From Spirochaetota bacterium (GTDB taxonomy: Bacteria > Spirochaetota > Spirochaetia > Treponematales > Breznakiellaceae): a stretch of DNA of 64,000 nucleotides. Position numbers and translations under genes: made by a program. The notes under the pieces were generated by a model. That model ran no database searches, had not been told where the DNA came from, and was given only the letters and a program-made list of their open reading frames with translations. Positions 33,147-42,065 of the stretch are shown piece after piece. The stretch is taken from contig JAEXTK010000180.1 of assembly GCA_023406985.1 (NCBI GenBank), positions 1 through 64,000 of the forward strand, written 5' to 3'. Each line of letters starts with the position of its first letter. The stretch's first letter is position 1.

Positions 33147-36100
33147 AGTCCCGCCTCCTTGGCTTGTTTCTTGGTGAGGCCGGCGGCGATCCGCTCGCGC
33201 CGGGCCTCGGCCCTGGCCGCGCGCTCGTCGGAGCGCTTGTTGAAGACCGCGTAGATGGAGGGCATGAGGAAGAGCGTCATGAGGGTTCCGAAGGAGAGGC
33301 CGCCGAGAACCGTCTTTCCGATCGGCGCCACGAGTTCCGAGCCTTCGCCGGGGAAGAACGCCATCGGAACGAGGCCGAGGATGGTGGTCAGGGTGGTCAT
33401 CAGGATCGGGCGGAGCCGGTTACCCGCCGCCTCGATGCACGCGTCCTCGAGCGACAGGCCGCGCTTCCGGAGCATGTTCGTGTAGTCCACGAGCACGATG
33501 CCGTTGTTGACGATGACGCCGACGAGCACCAAGAGTCCGACGGCGGTCAGGATATTGAACCGGTCGCCGGTGATGAAATAGATCCATATGACGCCGGTCA
33601 GGGACAGCGGGATCGTGAAGAGGATGATGAAGGGATCCTTGAACGATTCGAACTGGCTCGCCATGACGCCGAACACGAGGAAGATGGCGACGACCATGAT
33701 GAGGACGAACCGCGTCATGTACTTCATCAATTCCTGGAAATCGCCGGAGTATTCGATGACGACGTCTTCCTCCGCGGGAATCTCGGCGGCGACGAGGTCG
33801 CGAATCTTACCCTCGATCTTGTCGAGGGGGGCGCCGGGGACCGTGCCGGCCGTGACGTGGACGACGCGGGACTGGTTTTCCCGCTTGATGTCGATCGGGC
33901 CGGTCGTCTTCTCGTAGCGGGCGAAACTCGAAAGCGGTATGCGCTGACCGGCGGCGTTCATCACGAAGACGTGGTCCAGGTCCGGCAGGGCGTCGCGGTC
34001 GTCGCGGGAAAGGATGACGACCACGTCGTAATCCGTTCCGCCCTTGCGGTATTGGGTCGCCGTGATGCCGTCCACCGCGGCTTTGATCTCCTGGCCGATC
34101 GTGTAGGTATTGAGGCCGAGCGAGTACAGGCGCTCCCGGTCCAGCTCGAGCGCGATCTGGGGAAGTCCGTCCTTGAGGTCGACCGTCGGCTCGGTAGCCT
34201 CCGGTACGCGATCCTTGATGAGGGCGGCGATCCTCTGGGCAATCGCCTTTCCCTTCACGAGGTTTTCCGTCTTCACGATGATGTCGATCGGGCTGGAATT
34301 ACCGCCGCCCATGCCCTGGTTCGTCGATCCGAAGGAGAAGGTCGCCGCGGGGAAATCGTGGAAGCGGGGCCGGAGCAAGGTCTTGATCTGGTCGGCCGTC
34401 TCGATCCGCTGCTCGAATTTCGGCAGGTTGATGCGCAGGCTGCCCTTGTGGCCGTACGACGCGCCCATGCCGAAGAAGGACCGCTCGCCGATGCTCACGA
34501 CCAGGCGTTCGTAGCCTTTGACCTGGGTTTTGACGACCGATTCCAGGCTCTTGACGACGCTTTCCGTTTCGGCCAGCGGCGTGCCGACCGGCATCTCCAC
34601 GTTCACGACCACCGCGTCTTCCTGCTGTTCGGGCATGAAGACGAAGCCGATCGGGGAGATGAGGAATAAGCTCCCGATGAAGAGCGCGAGGATGACGAGG
34701 ATGGTGATCACCTTGTGGCGCAGGACGCGCCGGACGGCCCGGCGGTACGCCTCGTCCAACCCCGCGAAGAAGGCGCCCATGGCGCGATCGACGGCGCCGA
34801 GCGGTCCGTGGAGCGGCTTCTGTACCCGGGTGGTGAGCGGAAGGTAGTGGCTCGAGAGTACGGGGACGAGGAGCACCGCGACGGCGATGGAGGACGCGAG
34901 CGAGATGACGACGGTGAACGCCAAGCCGGCGAAGAGTTCGCCGATCATCTCCAGCTGGCCTTGGAACATCACGAGCGGGGCGAAAACGCAGATCGTCGTG
35001 AGCGTGGAGGCCATGATGGCGTTCATCATCTCCTGGGATCCGATGATCGAGGCCACGGTGAGTTTCGTGCCCTTTTCCCGGTACCGGTAGATGTTCTCCA
35101 GGATGACGATCGAGTTGTCCACGAGCATACCGACGCCGAGCGCGAGGCCGGCGAGGGTCATGACGTTCAGCGTGAGGCCGCCGAAGTACATGAGCATGAG
35201 GGTGAACAGCAGCGAGATCGGGATGGAAAGGCCGATGATGAGCGTCGGCTTGATGGACCGCAGGAACACGAAGAGGATGAGGACCGCGAGCAGGGCCCCT
35301 TCATAGGCGCTGGAGGAAACCTGGTTGATCGAGTTCTTGATGATGTCGGTCGTGTTGAAGATTTCGGAGATCGAAATCCCCTGGGGAACCTCTTTCTCGA
35401 GGCGGGCGAGGCGCTTGCGCAGCTCTTCCGCGGTCTGCACGGAGTTCTTGCCGCTCTGTTTCTGGACGATGATCTGGACTGCCGGACTCCCGTTGACGAA
35501 CACGAGGCTCGATTCGTCCTCGTAGCCTTCGTAGACGTCCGCGACGTCGGCGAGCCGCACGACGCGGGCGGGTTGGACCTCTCCGTCCACATACCCGCCG
35601 CCTTTGTACGCGATGACCGTGTTCTTGATCTCCTCGATGGAGGTGAACTCCCCTTCGGAGGTGAGCAGGTAGTCGAGGCCTCCGTCGATGATGCTTCCGG
35701 CGGAAACCTGGGCGTTCTGCGAGGCGAGCATGGTCCTGATCTGGGTCACCGTGAGGCCGTACGCTTCCAGCCGGTTCTGCGGAATCTCCACGCGGACGAC
35801 CTGTTTCCGGCCGCCGTAGACGCTCGCCGCGGCGATGCCGGGAACCTGCTCGATGCGGGGGACGATCGTGTCTTCCGCGATCTGGCTGAGTTCTTCCGGC
35901 GTTCGGTTTCCGGTCACCTGGAGCCCCATGATCGGGATCATGGAAGGATTGAACTTGAAGATGAGGGGCGGATCGGCATCGTCCGGCAGATAGCTCTTGA
36001 CGAATTCCAAGTTGTCCCGGACCGAGTTGGCGGCGTCCGCCATGTCGGTTCCGTAGGCGAATTCCATCATGACCATGCTCGATCCCTTGGAGGACGTCGA

Positions 36101-36343
36101 GGTCATCTTGGAAAGGCCCGAGGCGTTCGTGAGTGTGCTTTCCAGGGGTCGGGTAACCGATTTTTCCACTTCCTCGGGACCCGCGTTCGCGTAGCTCGTG
36201 ATCACGATGAGGACGGGCGGCTCGATCTCGGGATAGAGGTCGATGGGCAGGTTCGCCGTCGCGAAGAGTCCGAGCCCGACGAGGAGGGCGAACGCGATGA
36301 ATATGGTCGTCGGTTTCCCGACGACGCTCTTGGCTATGCTCAT
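33143..36343 (-). CDS. RND efflux transporter permease (AcrB/HAE1 family)
   Basis: 1066 aa, full length, inner-membrane proton-driven efflux pump. The first helix is at about 12-32, the two large periplasmic loops at about 35-330 and 560-880, and the remaining helices at about 335-540 and 885-1040. TM4 carries GVGMLVDNSIVILENIYRYRE with the proton-relay Asp. The C-terminus ends in a basic cytoplasmic tail. It lies downstream of the adaptor gene by 12 bp and overlaps the PG0541-like gene. Substrates (drugs, lipids or metals) cannot be read from sequence; the TetR regulator suggests hydrophobic compounds. Confidence 0.96.
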   Translation of the reverse strand: MSIAKSVVGKPTTIFIAFALLVGLGLFATANLPIDLYPEIEPPVLIVITSYANAGPEEVEKSVTRPLESTLTNASGLSKMTSTSSKGSSMVMMEFAYGTDMADAANSVRDNLEFVKSYLPDDADPPLIFKFNPSMIPIMGLQVTGNRTPEELSQIAEDTIVPRIEQVPGIAAASVYGGRKQVVRVEIPQNRLEAYGLTVTQIRTMLASQNAQVSAGSIIDGGLDYLLTSEGEFTSIEEIKNTVIAYKGGGYVDGEVQPARVVRLADVADVYEGYEDESSLVFVNGSPAVQIIVQKQSGKNSVQTAEELRKRLARLEKEVPQGISISEIFNTTDIIKNSINQVSSSAYEGALLAVLILFVFLRSIKPTLIIGLSIPISLLFTLMLMYFGGLTLNVMTLAGLALGVGMLVDNSIVILENIYRYREKGTKLTVASIIGSQEMMNAIMASTLTTICVFAPLVMFQGQLEMIGELFAGLAFTVVISLASSIAVAVLLVPVLSSHYLPLTTRVQKPLHGPLGAVDRAMGAFFAGLDEAYRRAVRRVLRHKVITILVILALFIGSLFLISPIGFVFMPEQQEDAVVVNVEMPVGTPLAETESVVKSLESVVKTQVKGYERLVVSIGERSFFGMGASYGHKGSLRINLPKFEQRIETADQIKTLLRPRFHDFPAATFSFGSTNQGMGGGNSSPIDIIVKTENLVKGKAIAQRIAALIKDRVPEATEPTVDLKDGLPQIALELDRERLYSLGLNTYTIGQEIKAAVDGITATQYRKGGTDYDVVVILSRDDRDALPDLDHVFVMNAAGQRIPLSSFARYEKTTGPIDIKRENQSRVVHVTAGTVPGAPLDKIEGKIRDLVAAEIPAEEDVVIEYSGDFQELMKYMTRFVLIMVVAIFLVFGVMASQFESFKDPFIILFTIPLSLTGVIWIYFITGDRFNILTAVGLLVLVGVIVNNGIVLVDYTNMLRKRGLSLEDACIEAAGNRLRPILMTTLTTILGLVPMAFFPGEGSELVAPIGKTVLGGLSFGTLMTLFLMPSIYAVFNKRSDERAARAEARRERIAAGLTKKQAKEAGL

Positions 36344-36355
36344 AAAACGCTCCGC

Positions 36356-37324
36356 TTAGTCGGCCGCGCTGAGGGGCGCGACCCGTTCCACGACATTGAC
36401 GCGCGTACCGTCCTCGAGCAGGGTCTGCCCGCGGACGATGAGCTCCTCGTCGGCGGCCACGCCGCTCGTGATCTCCAGCTTGTCGTCGATGAGGATGCCC
36501 GGCACGACCGCCCGCTTGCGGGCGACGCGGAAGGCCGGATCGGTCGGGTCGGTCTCCACGGTGAAGACGTAGCTTTCGCCGAAGCGTTTCACGACCGCCG
36601 TAGCGGGGATCTTCACGACGCCCTTCTTGTCTTCGGTGATGACCTTGACCTTGGCGAACATGCCGGCCTTGAGGCGGGTTCCGTCGCCGTAGACGTCCAG
36701 ACGCACTTCCATGGTGCGCGACGCGGGGTCGAGCACCGGGCTGAGCTCCTTGACGACCGCGGGGAAAACGCGCCCCGGGTAGGCTTCCAAAGTAACCTCG
36801 GCGTGGAGACCGAGCCGCATCTTGGAGATGTAGCGTTCGGCCACGTAGGTCCGCAGCTCGAGGGCGTCGGTGCGCGAGAGGCGGGCGATGGGGGCCGCCT
36901 GGCTCACCGTCGTTCCGAGCTGCACGGGCAGGGCGACGACCGTGCCGGCGATGGGGGCCTTCGCGACGCCGGCCACGTAGGTCATGCCGGGCCGGGAGGG
37001 ATCCACGTCGGCGATGGGATCGTCCTTGGCGACGCGCGTCCCGATATCGACGTAGAGTTTCGTGACCTTGCCCGCTACGTCGGAATAGACGTCGACGGTG
37101 CTGGCCGCCACGAGGTCGCCCGAGAGGGCCAGGTAGTCGCGGATCTGGCCTTTCACGGCCGTCGTGGTGTTCACCGCGAAGACGGGGGCGGCGACTTCGG
37201 CCGCCGCTTCCTTGGCGTCCTTCGGCTTGGCGGCGGGTTTCTGGCCGCAGGCCGCGAGCGCGGCCGCGACGATGAGAGCCGGCGCGACGATCTTCGCGAT
37301 CTTGATACCGTTCATTCTTTTCAT
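36356..37324 (-). CDS. RND efflux periplasmic adaptor (membrane-fusion) lipoprotein
   Basis: 322 aa. The leader ends ALAAC, with Cys26 the lipidation site. Lipoyl/barrel-sandwich and beta-barrel domains follow (GDLVAASTVDVYSDVAGKV near 70 and the hybrid half VAKAPIAGTVVALPV near 120), then the membrane-proximal domain. It is short for the family, with almost no alpha-hairpin, as in HlyD-type adaptors of many spirochaetes. The ATG at 37324 overlaps the TGA of the upstream outer-membrane gene. Confidence 0.93.
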   Translation of the reverse strand: MKRMNGIKIAKIVAPALIVAAALAACGQKPAAKPKDAKEAAAEVAAPVFAVNTTTAVKGQIRDYLALSGDLVAASTVDVYSDVAGKVTKLYVDIGTRVAKDDPIADVDPSRPGMTYVAGVAKAPIAGTVVALPVQLGTTVSQAAPIARLSRTDALELRTYVAERYISKMRLGLHAEVTLEAYPGRVFPAVVKELSPVLDPASRTMEVRLDVYGDGTRLKAGMFAKVKVITEDKKGVVKIPATAVVKRFGESYVFTVETDPTDPAFRVARKRAVVPGILIDDKLEITSGVAADEELIVRGQTLLEDGTRVNVVERVAPLSAAD

Positions 37325-38751
37325 TTCGCACTCCCCGAAATCGTCCCGAAGGGGACGCCGACCGCGTATTCCAGATCCAAGAGGCCGGTAATGTAATTGA
37401 ATTTTTCCTTGAGCACTTCGAGCTTCGCCTTCTGCAGTTCGAGCTCGGCGTTCTGCACGTCGAGGAGATCCTTCGCGCCGGCCTTGTAGGCGTCCTCGGA
37501 CAGGCGGTAAGCCCGCTCGGCGAGCTCTACGTTGAGGGCCAAGGCCGCCGCGCTCGTGCGGGACTTCTCCAGCTTGAGGACCGCCGAGTCGATCTCCAGC
37601 TCAATCCCGCGTACCGTCTGTGCCAAGGCGATGTTGAGCTTGCGGATGTTGTCGTCCATTTCCTTGAGTCCGGCGGCTTCGGAGGACATCGGGAGCAGAC
37701 CGTTCAAGCGGAAGCCCAGGGTGGCGCGGAACATGCCGGATTGCTGTTCCCAATCGGAGCTGAGCCAGGAATCCTTCCACGGATCGCCTACAAGGGTAGG
37801 GTCGGCGTTCCAGTAGAGCTGGAGCGTCGGCGTATAGACCTGGAAGAACGTCGCCTTCCGGGTGCTTTCCATGGCGGCGACGGACTGTTTCAGGGCCTGG
37901 ACGTCCAGCTGGGACGAGGCGCCTTGGACCAGTTTGTTGGCGTCCAAGGTGACGTACGATGATTCCGCGGCGCCGGCGAGCGCCAGCTTGGTCCCGCGCG
38001 GCAGCCCGAGCGTCATGGCGAACGCCGCCAGGGACGACTCCAAGCTGTTGCGCAGTTCGGAGAGGGCGGGCCGGAGATTCTCCGCGGAGACCTTGGCCTG
38101 CAATACCGTGAGTTCGGGTACGAGTCCGGCGCGGTAGTTGGCCTCGGCCTGCTGGACGCGACGCAGGGCCGCAGAAAGGTTGCCCTCCATGAGGGTGATG
38201 TTCTCCGTGAGGAGGAGGATGGAATAGTAGCTCTTGCGCACGTCGCGCTCGAGCTGGGCCTTCGCCTTCTCGTAGCTGATCTGACCTTCCGCGTATTTGA
38301 GCTTGAGCGCGTTCATCGCCTCGAACAGTCCCGCGTTGAGCGCCAAGGAGGCCGAGATCGATCCCGCGACATGCCACTGGGACAGACTCTGGGAATAGGG
38401 AACTATCGCGACCGTATCGTAGACCGGTATTCCGGACCCCGCCGGAGTAACCCCCACTACCCCCGTCCCGCTCACCGTTGTCGCGGTATTGGACCTCATG
38501 AGGCTGCCGCCGAGCTCTACGGTCGGGATGAGGGCGTTCAGGGCGTTCTCGGAACTGCGTTTCTTGATGCCGACGTCGATCGCGCTCGATTGGAGGCTGA
38601 GGTTGTTTTCCAGGGCGAGCTTGACGGATGCGTCCACATCCAGCGTCCTGGTCTCTTGGCCGATTGCGACCATCGCGCACAGAGAAAAGAGGACGGTCGC
38701 CGAGATCGCGCGCGCGCGCGCCCGGGCGAACCCGATGGTGGGGTACTGCAT
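37321..38751 (-). CDS. TolC-family outer membrane efflux protein
   Basis: 476 aa. The signal peptide is at about 1-33 (cleavage after VAIGQ or similar). Two OEP repeats with long amphipathic coiled coils follow, typical of TolC trimers forming the exit duct (LALENNLSLQS near 50; ELELQKAKLEVLKEKF near the end). The ATG at 38751 begins the signal peptide; an upstream in-frame extension would be polar and unlikely. It is the first gene of the tolC-adaptor-RND-PG0541 operon. Confidence 0.92.
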   Translation of the reverse strand: MQYPTIGFARARARAISATVLFSLCAMVAIGQETRTLDVDASVKLALENNLSLQSSAIDVGIKKRSSENALNALIPTVELGGSLMRSNTATTVSGTGVVGVTPAGSGIPVYDTVAIVPYSQSLSQWHVAGSISASLALNAGLFEAMNALKLKYAEGQISYEKAKAQLERDVRKSYYSILLLTENITLMEGNLSAALRRVQQAEANYRAGLVPELTVLQAKVSAENLRPALSELRNSLESSLAAFAMTLGLPRGTKLALAGAAESSYVTLDANKLVQGASSQLDVQALKQSVAAMESTRKATFFQVYTPTLQLYWNADPTLVGDPWKDSWLSSDWEQQSGMFRATLGFRLNGLLPMSSEAAGLKEMDDNIRKLNIALAQTVRGIELEIDSAVLKLEKSRTSAAALALNVELAERAYRLSEDAYKAGAKDLLDVQNAELELQKAKLEVLKEKFNYITGLLDLEYAVGVPFGTISGSAK

Positions 38752-38867
38752 GGAGAGACTCCTTGTGCCGCTTCGTGACCGTACGCGCGAACGCGCCGAA
38801 CTGCCCGAAGGCTCCGTGAACTTCGGCCCGCTAAAAGCGCGACCGTTCGCGGCAATCTGCCGACGTG

Positions 38868-38882
38868 GGTAACTAATGGTAA
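38868..38882. promoter_or_regulatory. Candidate control site upstream of the efflux operon
   Basis: The 155-bp space between tetR and the efflux operon holds a locally AT-rich patch (38868-38910) with the repeat GGTAACTAATGGTAA and, on the minus strand, a TATATT -10-like box. Its TAAC/GTTA core partly resembles the tetR operator at 40103, but it is not a good palindrome. Confidence 0.3.
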
Positions 38883-38905
38883 TATATCGCAAATTTTTCA
38901 TGAAA

Positions 38906-40102
38906 TCACCATCCTTCTATGCCCACGCAGATGTTAGCGTGGAGGGTCCGTAACCGGCTCCGCAGAGCCGCCTCCGACTGGTCCATAAGGCGTGTACGCA
39001 TGAGCATGTTCACCAGAAGGAAGAGTATCCAGCGGACCGTGGGTTCCAGCGCTCCGGTCGGGAGCCGACATTCGCCGCGCGCGGCCGCTTCGGAAAGAAA
39101 ACCGAACAAGGTCGTGATGGTTTCAGGCATTTCCCGGCTGAGTTCGACGCGTTGGGCGCGGATCCAATCGAGGGCGACGAGGACGTCCTGCCGCTCGGAC
39201 AGGTAGTGGGCGGACGCCGCCATCGCCAGGTAGAGACGTTCGGTCGGACGCTCGGATCGGCCGGCCCGGTCGGCCATGACCGCCGAGATCCGCTCGAACT
39301 CGGAGAGGAAGAGGTGCTGCAGCATTTCTTCCCGGCTCCGGTAATGGGCGTACAGGCCGCTTTTTGAAAGGCCCGACCTCCGGGCCACGAGTTCCATGGA
39401 AGCGTTCCACGGCCCGGCCTCGGCGACGGCAGCCGCAATGGCCGGCAGGAGCCCATTCCCCGGCGCGGTTTCGCAGGCCTCCAGGCGCGCCGTGCGCTCC
39501 AGCGCGGAATAGTCCAGGGCACCGAGGGAGTCCGGGGAGAAGTCGAGTCCATGCGCCGCGAAGGAACGGGCATCCGAAACGGCGCGGGCGATCTCGCGCT
39601 CGGTGGGCGCCGCCGCCGCGTCGCCGCGTTCGGCATGGAAGACGGCGACGGAAAAGAAGCAGGTGGACAGCGCGAAGTGGAGCCGGGCCGTCCGTTCGTC
39701 GTGGATGCCCGTGTGCGCGGGCGCGGCGATGCCGCGCGCGGAGAGTTCCTGGCGCACGAGTTTTTCCGGGTCCGGCATCCCGAGGAGCCGGACGAAGGTG
39801 AAGATGAGGTCCTCTTTGTTGCGCGCGTAGTAATCGGCGAAACCCTCCACCAGGTCCAGGAGGGTCACCGTATCCGGGCCGGGCGTGTAGGCCTCCGCCA
39901 TCAAGGTGTGTAAGCGGACGATGAACCGATCGAAGAAGTCCTTCGTCATGGCGTTCAAGAGCTCATCTTTGCTCTTGAAGTGCCGATAGAGCGCGGGTTT
40001 CGTGACGCCGAGCCTGGCGGCCACGTCGGAGAGGCTCATCGTGCGGTAGGCGTCCTGTCCCCAGGCTTTGAATGCGGCTTCCAGAATATCATCACGCGTC
40101 AT
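38906..40102 (-). CDS. TetR-family regulator with two tandem TetR domains
   Basis: 398 aa, twice the usual TetR length. The first HTH is at about 8-55 (LSDVAARLGVTKPALYRHFKSKDEL), with a ligand domain to ~195. A second complete HTH is at about 230-275 (LVARRSGLSKSGLYAHYRSREEM), with another ligand-domain-like part to the end. Such fusions could form a monomeric pseudo-dimer reading an asymmetric operator. The gene is directly upstream of, and co-oriented with, the efflux operon, so it most likely represses that operon and itself. A 20-bp palindrome touches its ATG. Confidence 0.9.
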   Translation of the reverse strand: MTRDDILEAAFKAWGQDAYRTMSLSDVAARLGVTKPALYRHFKSKDELLNAMTKDFFDRFIVRLHTLMAEAYTPGPDTVTLLDLVEGFADYYARNKEDLIFTFVRLLGMPDPEKLVRQELSARGIAAPAHTGIHDERTARLHFALSTCFFSVAVFHAERGDAAAAPTEREIARAVSDARSFAAHGLDFSPDSLGALDYSALERTARLEACETAPGNGLLPAIAAAVAEAGPWNASMELVARRSGLSKSGLYAHYRSREEMLQHLFLSEFERISAVMADRAGRSERPTERLYLAMAASAHYLSERQDVLVALDWIRAQRVELSREMPETITTLFGFLSEAAARGECRLPTGALEPTVRWILFLLVNMLMRTRLMDQSEAALRSRLRTLHANICVGIEGW

Positions 40103-40122
40103 GTTAGCGACCGGTCGTTAAC
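40103..40122. promoter_or_regulatory. Putative TetR operator abutting the tetR start codon
   Basis: GTTAGCGACCGGTCGTTAAC is a 20-bp near-perfect palindrome (two mismatched positions) centred on ACCGGT. It overlaps the predicted transcription start of tetR and leaves no Shine-Dalgarno before the ATG. A smaller palindrome, CGTTAGTAACG, lies at about 40159-40169. Confidence 0.6.
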
Positions 40123-40148
40123 TTACTGAGACGGCCGCTTCTGGTCAA
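40120..40148 (-). promoter_or_regulatory. Putative tetR promoter
   Basis: On the minus strand TTGACC (40148-40143) and TAAGTT (40125-40120) have a 17-bp spacer; the start would fall inside the palindromic operator, giving a ~10-base leader. Confidence 0.5.
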
Positions 40149-40171
40149 GCGTACAGTTCGTTAGTAACGGA

Positions 40172-40762
40172 TTATTCCTTCCCCGCGGAGTCTCGATTCC
40201 CGGAACGGCCGTCCTCGCAGCTCATGCGCGCCGAACCGCGCTTGTACCGAATGGCGCCCGCGGCGGCTTCCTCGTAGCGCGCGATCATGAAGAGCAGGTC
40301 CGACAGGCGGTTGATGAAGCGGCCGAGGTGGTCGCCGAGGCCTTCGCGGCGGCCGAGCGCGACCATGCGCCGTTCGGCCCTGCGGCAGACGGTTCGGCAG
40401 ATATCGAGCTTGGCGGACGAGACGGTGGAGCCGGGGATGACGAACCCCGTGAGCGGAACGGCCGCCTCGAGCTCGTGGACCCAGCCCGTGACGCGGTCCA
40501 CGTCGTCCGCGCAGACCGGCTGCACGTAGCCGGCCTCCGCCCGCGTGGCGAGCGATCCGGCCACGCGGAACAGGTCCTCCTGGAGGGCGTCCAGCATCTC
40601 CGCGGCCCGGGCCGTCGTGACCGCCCTGCGGGCGTCGCCCATGAAGGAGTTGAGCTCGTCGACGGTGCCGTAGCATTCCACGCGGAGGTCGTCCTTGCCG
40701 ACGCGCTCTCCGGACCAGAGGCCCGTCATGCCGTCGTCGCCGGTCTTGGTGGAGATGCTCAC
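40172..40762 (-). CDS. Cob(I)yrinic acid a,c-diamide / cob(I)alamin adenosyltransferase, PduO type
   Basis: 196 aa. Converts cob(I)alamin to adenosylcobalamin with ATP. The N-terminal TKTGDDGMTGLWSGERV ATP loop and RVECYGTVDELNSFMG are diagnostic of PduO/MMAB enzymes, as is the FINRLSDLLFMIAR helix. The C-terminal ~25 residues (Arg/Ser/Gly-rich) are an unusual tail. Its ATG overlaps the stop of the AlaX gene, an unexpected partnership. The presence implies B12-dependent metabolism somewhere in the genome. Confidence 0.92.
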   Translation of the reverse strand: MSISTKTGDDGMTGLWSGERVGKDDLRVECYGTVDELNSFMGDARRAVTTARAAEMLDALQEDLFRVAGSLATRAEAGYVQPVCADDVDRVTGWVHELEAAVPLTGFVIPGSTVSSAKLDICRTVCRRAERRMVALGRREGLGDHLGRFINRLSDLLFMIARYEEAAAGAIRYKRGSARMSCEDGRSGNRDSAGKE

Positions 40763-41955
40763 TTCGTCCCTCCGGAGAACGCCGACCGCGCCGCGGCGAG
40801 GAAGCCGTCGAGGTCCGCCTTGGAGTCGAAGGCGGCTTGAAAGTAGGAAGGGCCGCCGCCGCCTACGCCGTGCCGGGCCTCCAGCAAGGCCTTCATCGTC
40901 GGCCTGAGGTCCGCGTCCTTCCGCGCGGTGAGGGCCGCCGCCTTACGGTCCGCGAGCGAGGCGACCACGATGACGGCGTCGGTGAGCCGTTGGAGGGCCC
41001 GGCCGACGCGGAGCGCCTCGTCGATGCCGCGATCGGCGAAGCACTCCACCACCGTCTTCCCGCCGCTCGCGGCCGCCAAACGCGCGGCCTCGTGGCCGGC
41101 CAGGGTCTCGCGCAGGTTGAGCAGGGTCCGCTCTTGTTGGGCGAGCCGTTCGGCCAGGGCGACCGTCGCCGTCCCCGTCTCGGCGGGCGGGACCTTGAGG
41201 GTCGTCGCCGCTTTTTCCGCCGCCGCGCGCACCGCGCGGTGGTCGCGGAAGGCCCGCCGACCCGCGACGAAGGTGACGCGGGTCATGCCCTTGTACCGCT
41301 CGGCGCCGATGATCTTGATCGCGCCGATGCGTCCCGTCGAGGGGAGATGGGTACCGCAGCAGGGGGAGTAGTCGTAGCCGTCGATCTCGATGACCCGGAT
41401 CACCGCTTCGTCGGCGGGCGGCCGCTTGCGGAGGGGAAAGGCGGCGATGTCCTCCGGCGGGCAGAGATGCGCGATCACCGGATAGTCCGTTTCTATGATG
41501 TCGAAGGCGGCTTCCTCCGCCGCCGCGAGGGCGGTGGCGCCGAGCTCCGGCGTATCCACGTCGATGGTGCAGGTCTCGTCGCCGAGGTGCATGGAGAGGG
41601 TGGGCGCGCCGAAGAGGCGGAGGATGGTCGCCGACAGGAGGTGCTGCGCCGTGTGCTGGGTCGCGAAGTCGCGCCGCCGACCGGCATCGATCCGCAGCTC
41701 CGCCTTCCCCGGCGCCAGGGCCGCGGCGAGCGGCCCATCGACGAAATGGAGGATGTCCGTTCCCCGTTCCCGGACCGCCGTCACGGCCGCGCCGTTGATG
41801 GTCCCGCGGTCGTCGCTCTGTCCGCCGCCCTCGGGGTAGAAGATGGTGGAATCGAGGACGACCGCGCGCTTCCCCTCGATGTTTTCTATGCTGAGGATCG
41901 TCGCCTCGCCGCGATCCAGATCCACGTCCTCGTAATAACGCCGTACCGTTGCCAT
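40759..41955 (-). CDS. AlaX-L: alanyl-tRNA editing protein with DHHA1 domain
   Basis: 398 aa. Trans-editing factor that hydrolyses mischarged Ser- (or Gly-)tRNA-Ala. The zinc site has His101 and His105 (HTAQH) and Cys199/His203 (CCGTH). The FYPEGGGQSDDRG motif lies in the N-terminal beta-barrel (about 38-50). A C-terminal DHHA1 domain (about 270-398) ends with GVGGGGPSYFQAA, as in AlaRS C-Ala. This is the long AlaX-2/AlaX-L form. The ATG at 41955 is preferred; an upstream extension would be Pro/Gly-rich and untypical. Confidence 0.92.
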   Translation of the reverse strand: MATVRRYYEDVDLDRGEATILSIENIEGKRAVVLDSTIFYPEGGGQSDDRGTINGAAVTAVRERGTDILHFVDGPLAAALAPGKAELRIDAGRRRDFATQHTAQHLLSATILRLFGAPTLSMHLGDETCTIDVDTPELGATALAAAEEAAFDIIETDYPVIAHLCPPEDIAAFPLRKRPPADEAVIRVIEIDGYDYSPCCGTHLPSTGRIGAIKIIGAERYKGMTRVTFVAGRRAFRDHRAVRAAAEKAATTLKVPPAETGTATVALAERLAQQERTLLNLRETLAGHEAARLAAASGGKTVVECFADRGIDEALRVGRALQRLTDAVIVVASLADRKAAALTARKDADLRPTMKALLEARHGVGGGGPSYFQAAFDSKADLDGFLAAARSAFSGGTK

Positions 41956-42028
41956 ACCGCCAGTATGGCTTGGGCCGCGGCCGCGGTAAAGGGGCGGCCC
42001 GGCCGCGCCCGGGAGGAAAGGCGTCGCC

Positions 42029-42058
42029 TTGCCCTGGCTCCTCCCGAGGGAGTACAAT
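42029..42058 (+). promoter_or_regulatory. Putative promoter of the trmH-kinase pair
   Basis: TTGCCC (42029-42034) and TACAAT (42053-42058), 18-bp spacer. The ATG at 42066 follows by 7 bases, so the mRNA is probably leaderless. Confidence 0.55.
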
Positions 42059-42065
42059 GGGATAG

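Noticed and set aside
34715..37396. 893-residue plus-strand frame across the RND genes
   Set aside because: Antisense shadow of the RND permease and adaptor, which have unmistakable motifs on the minus strand.
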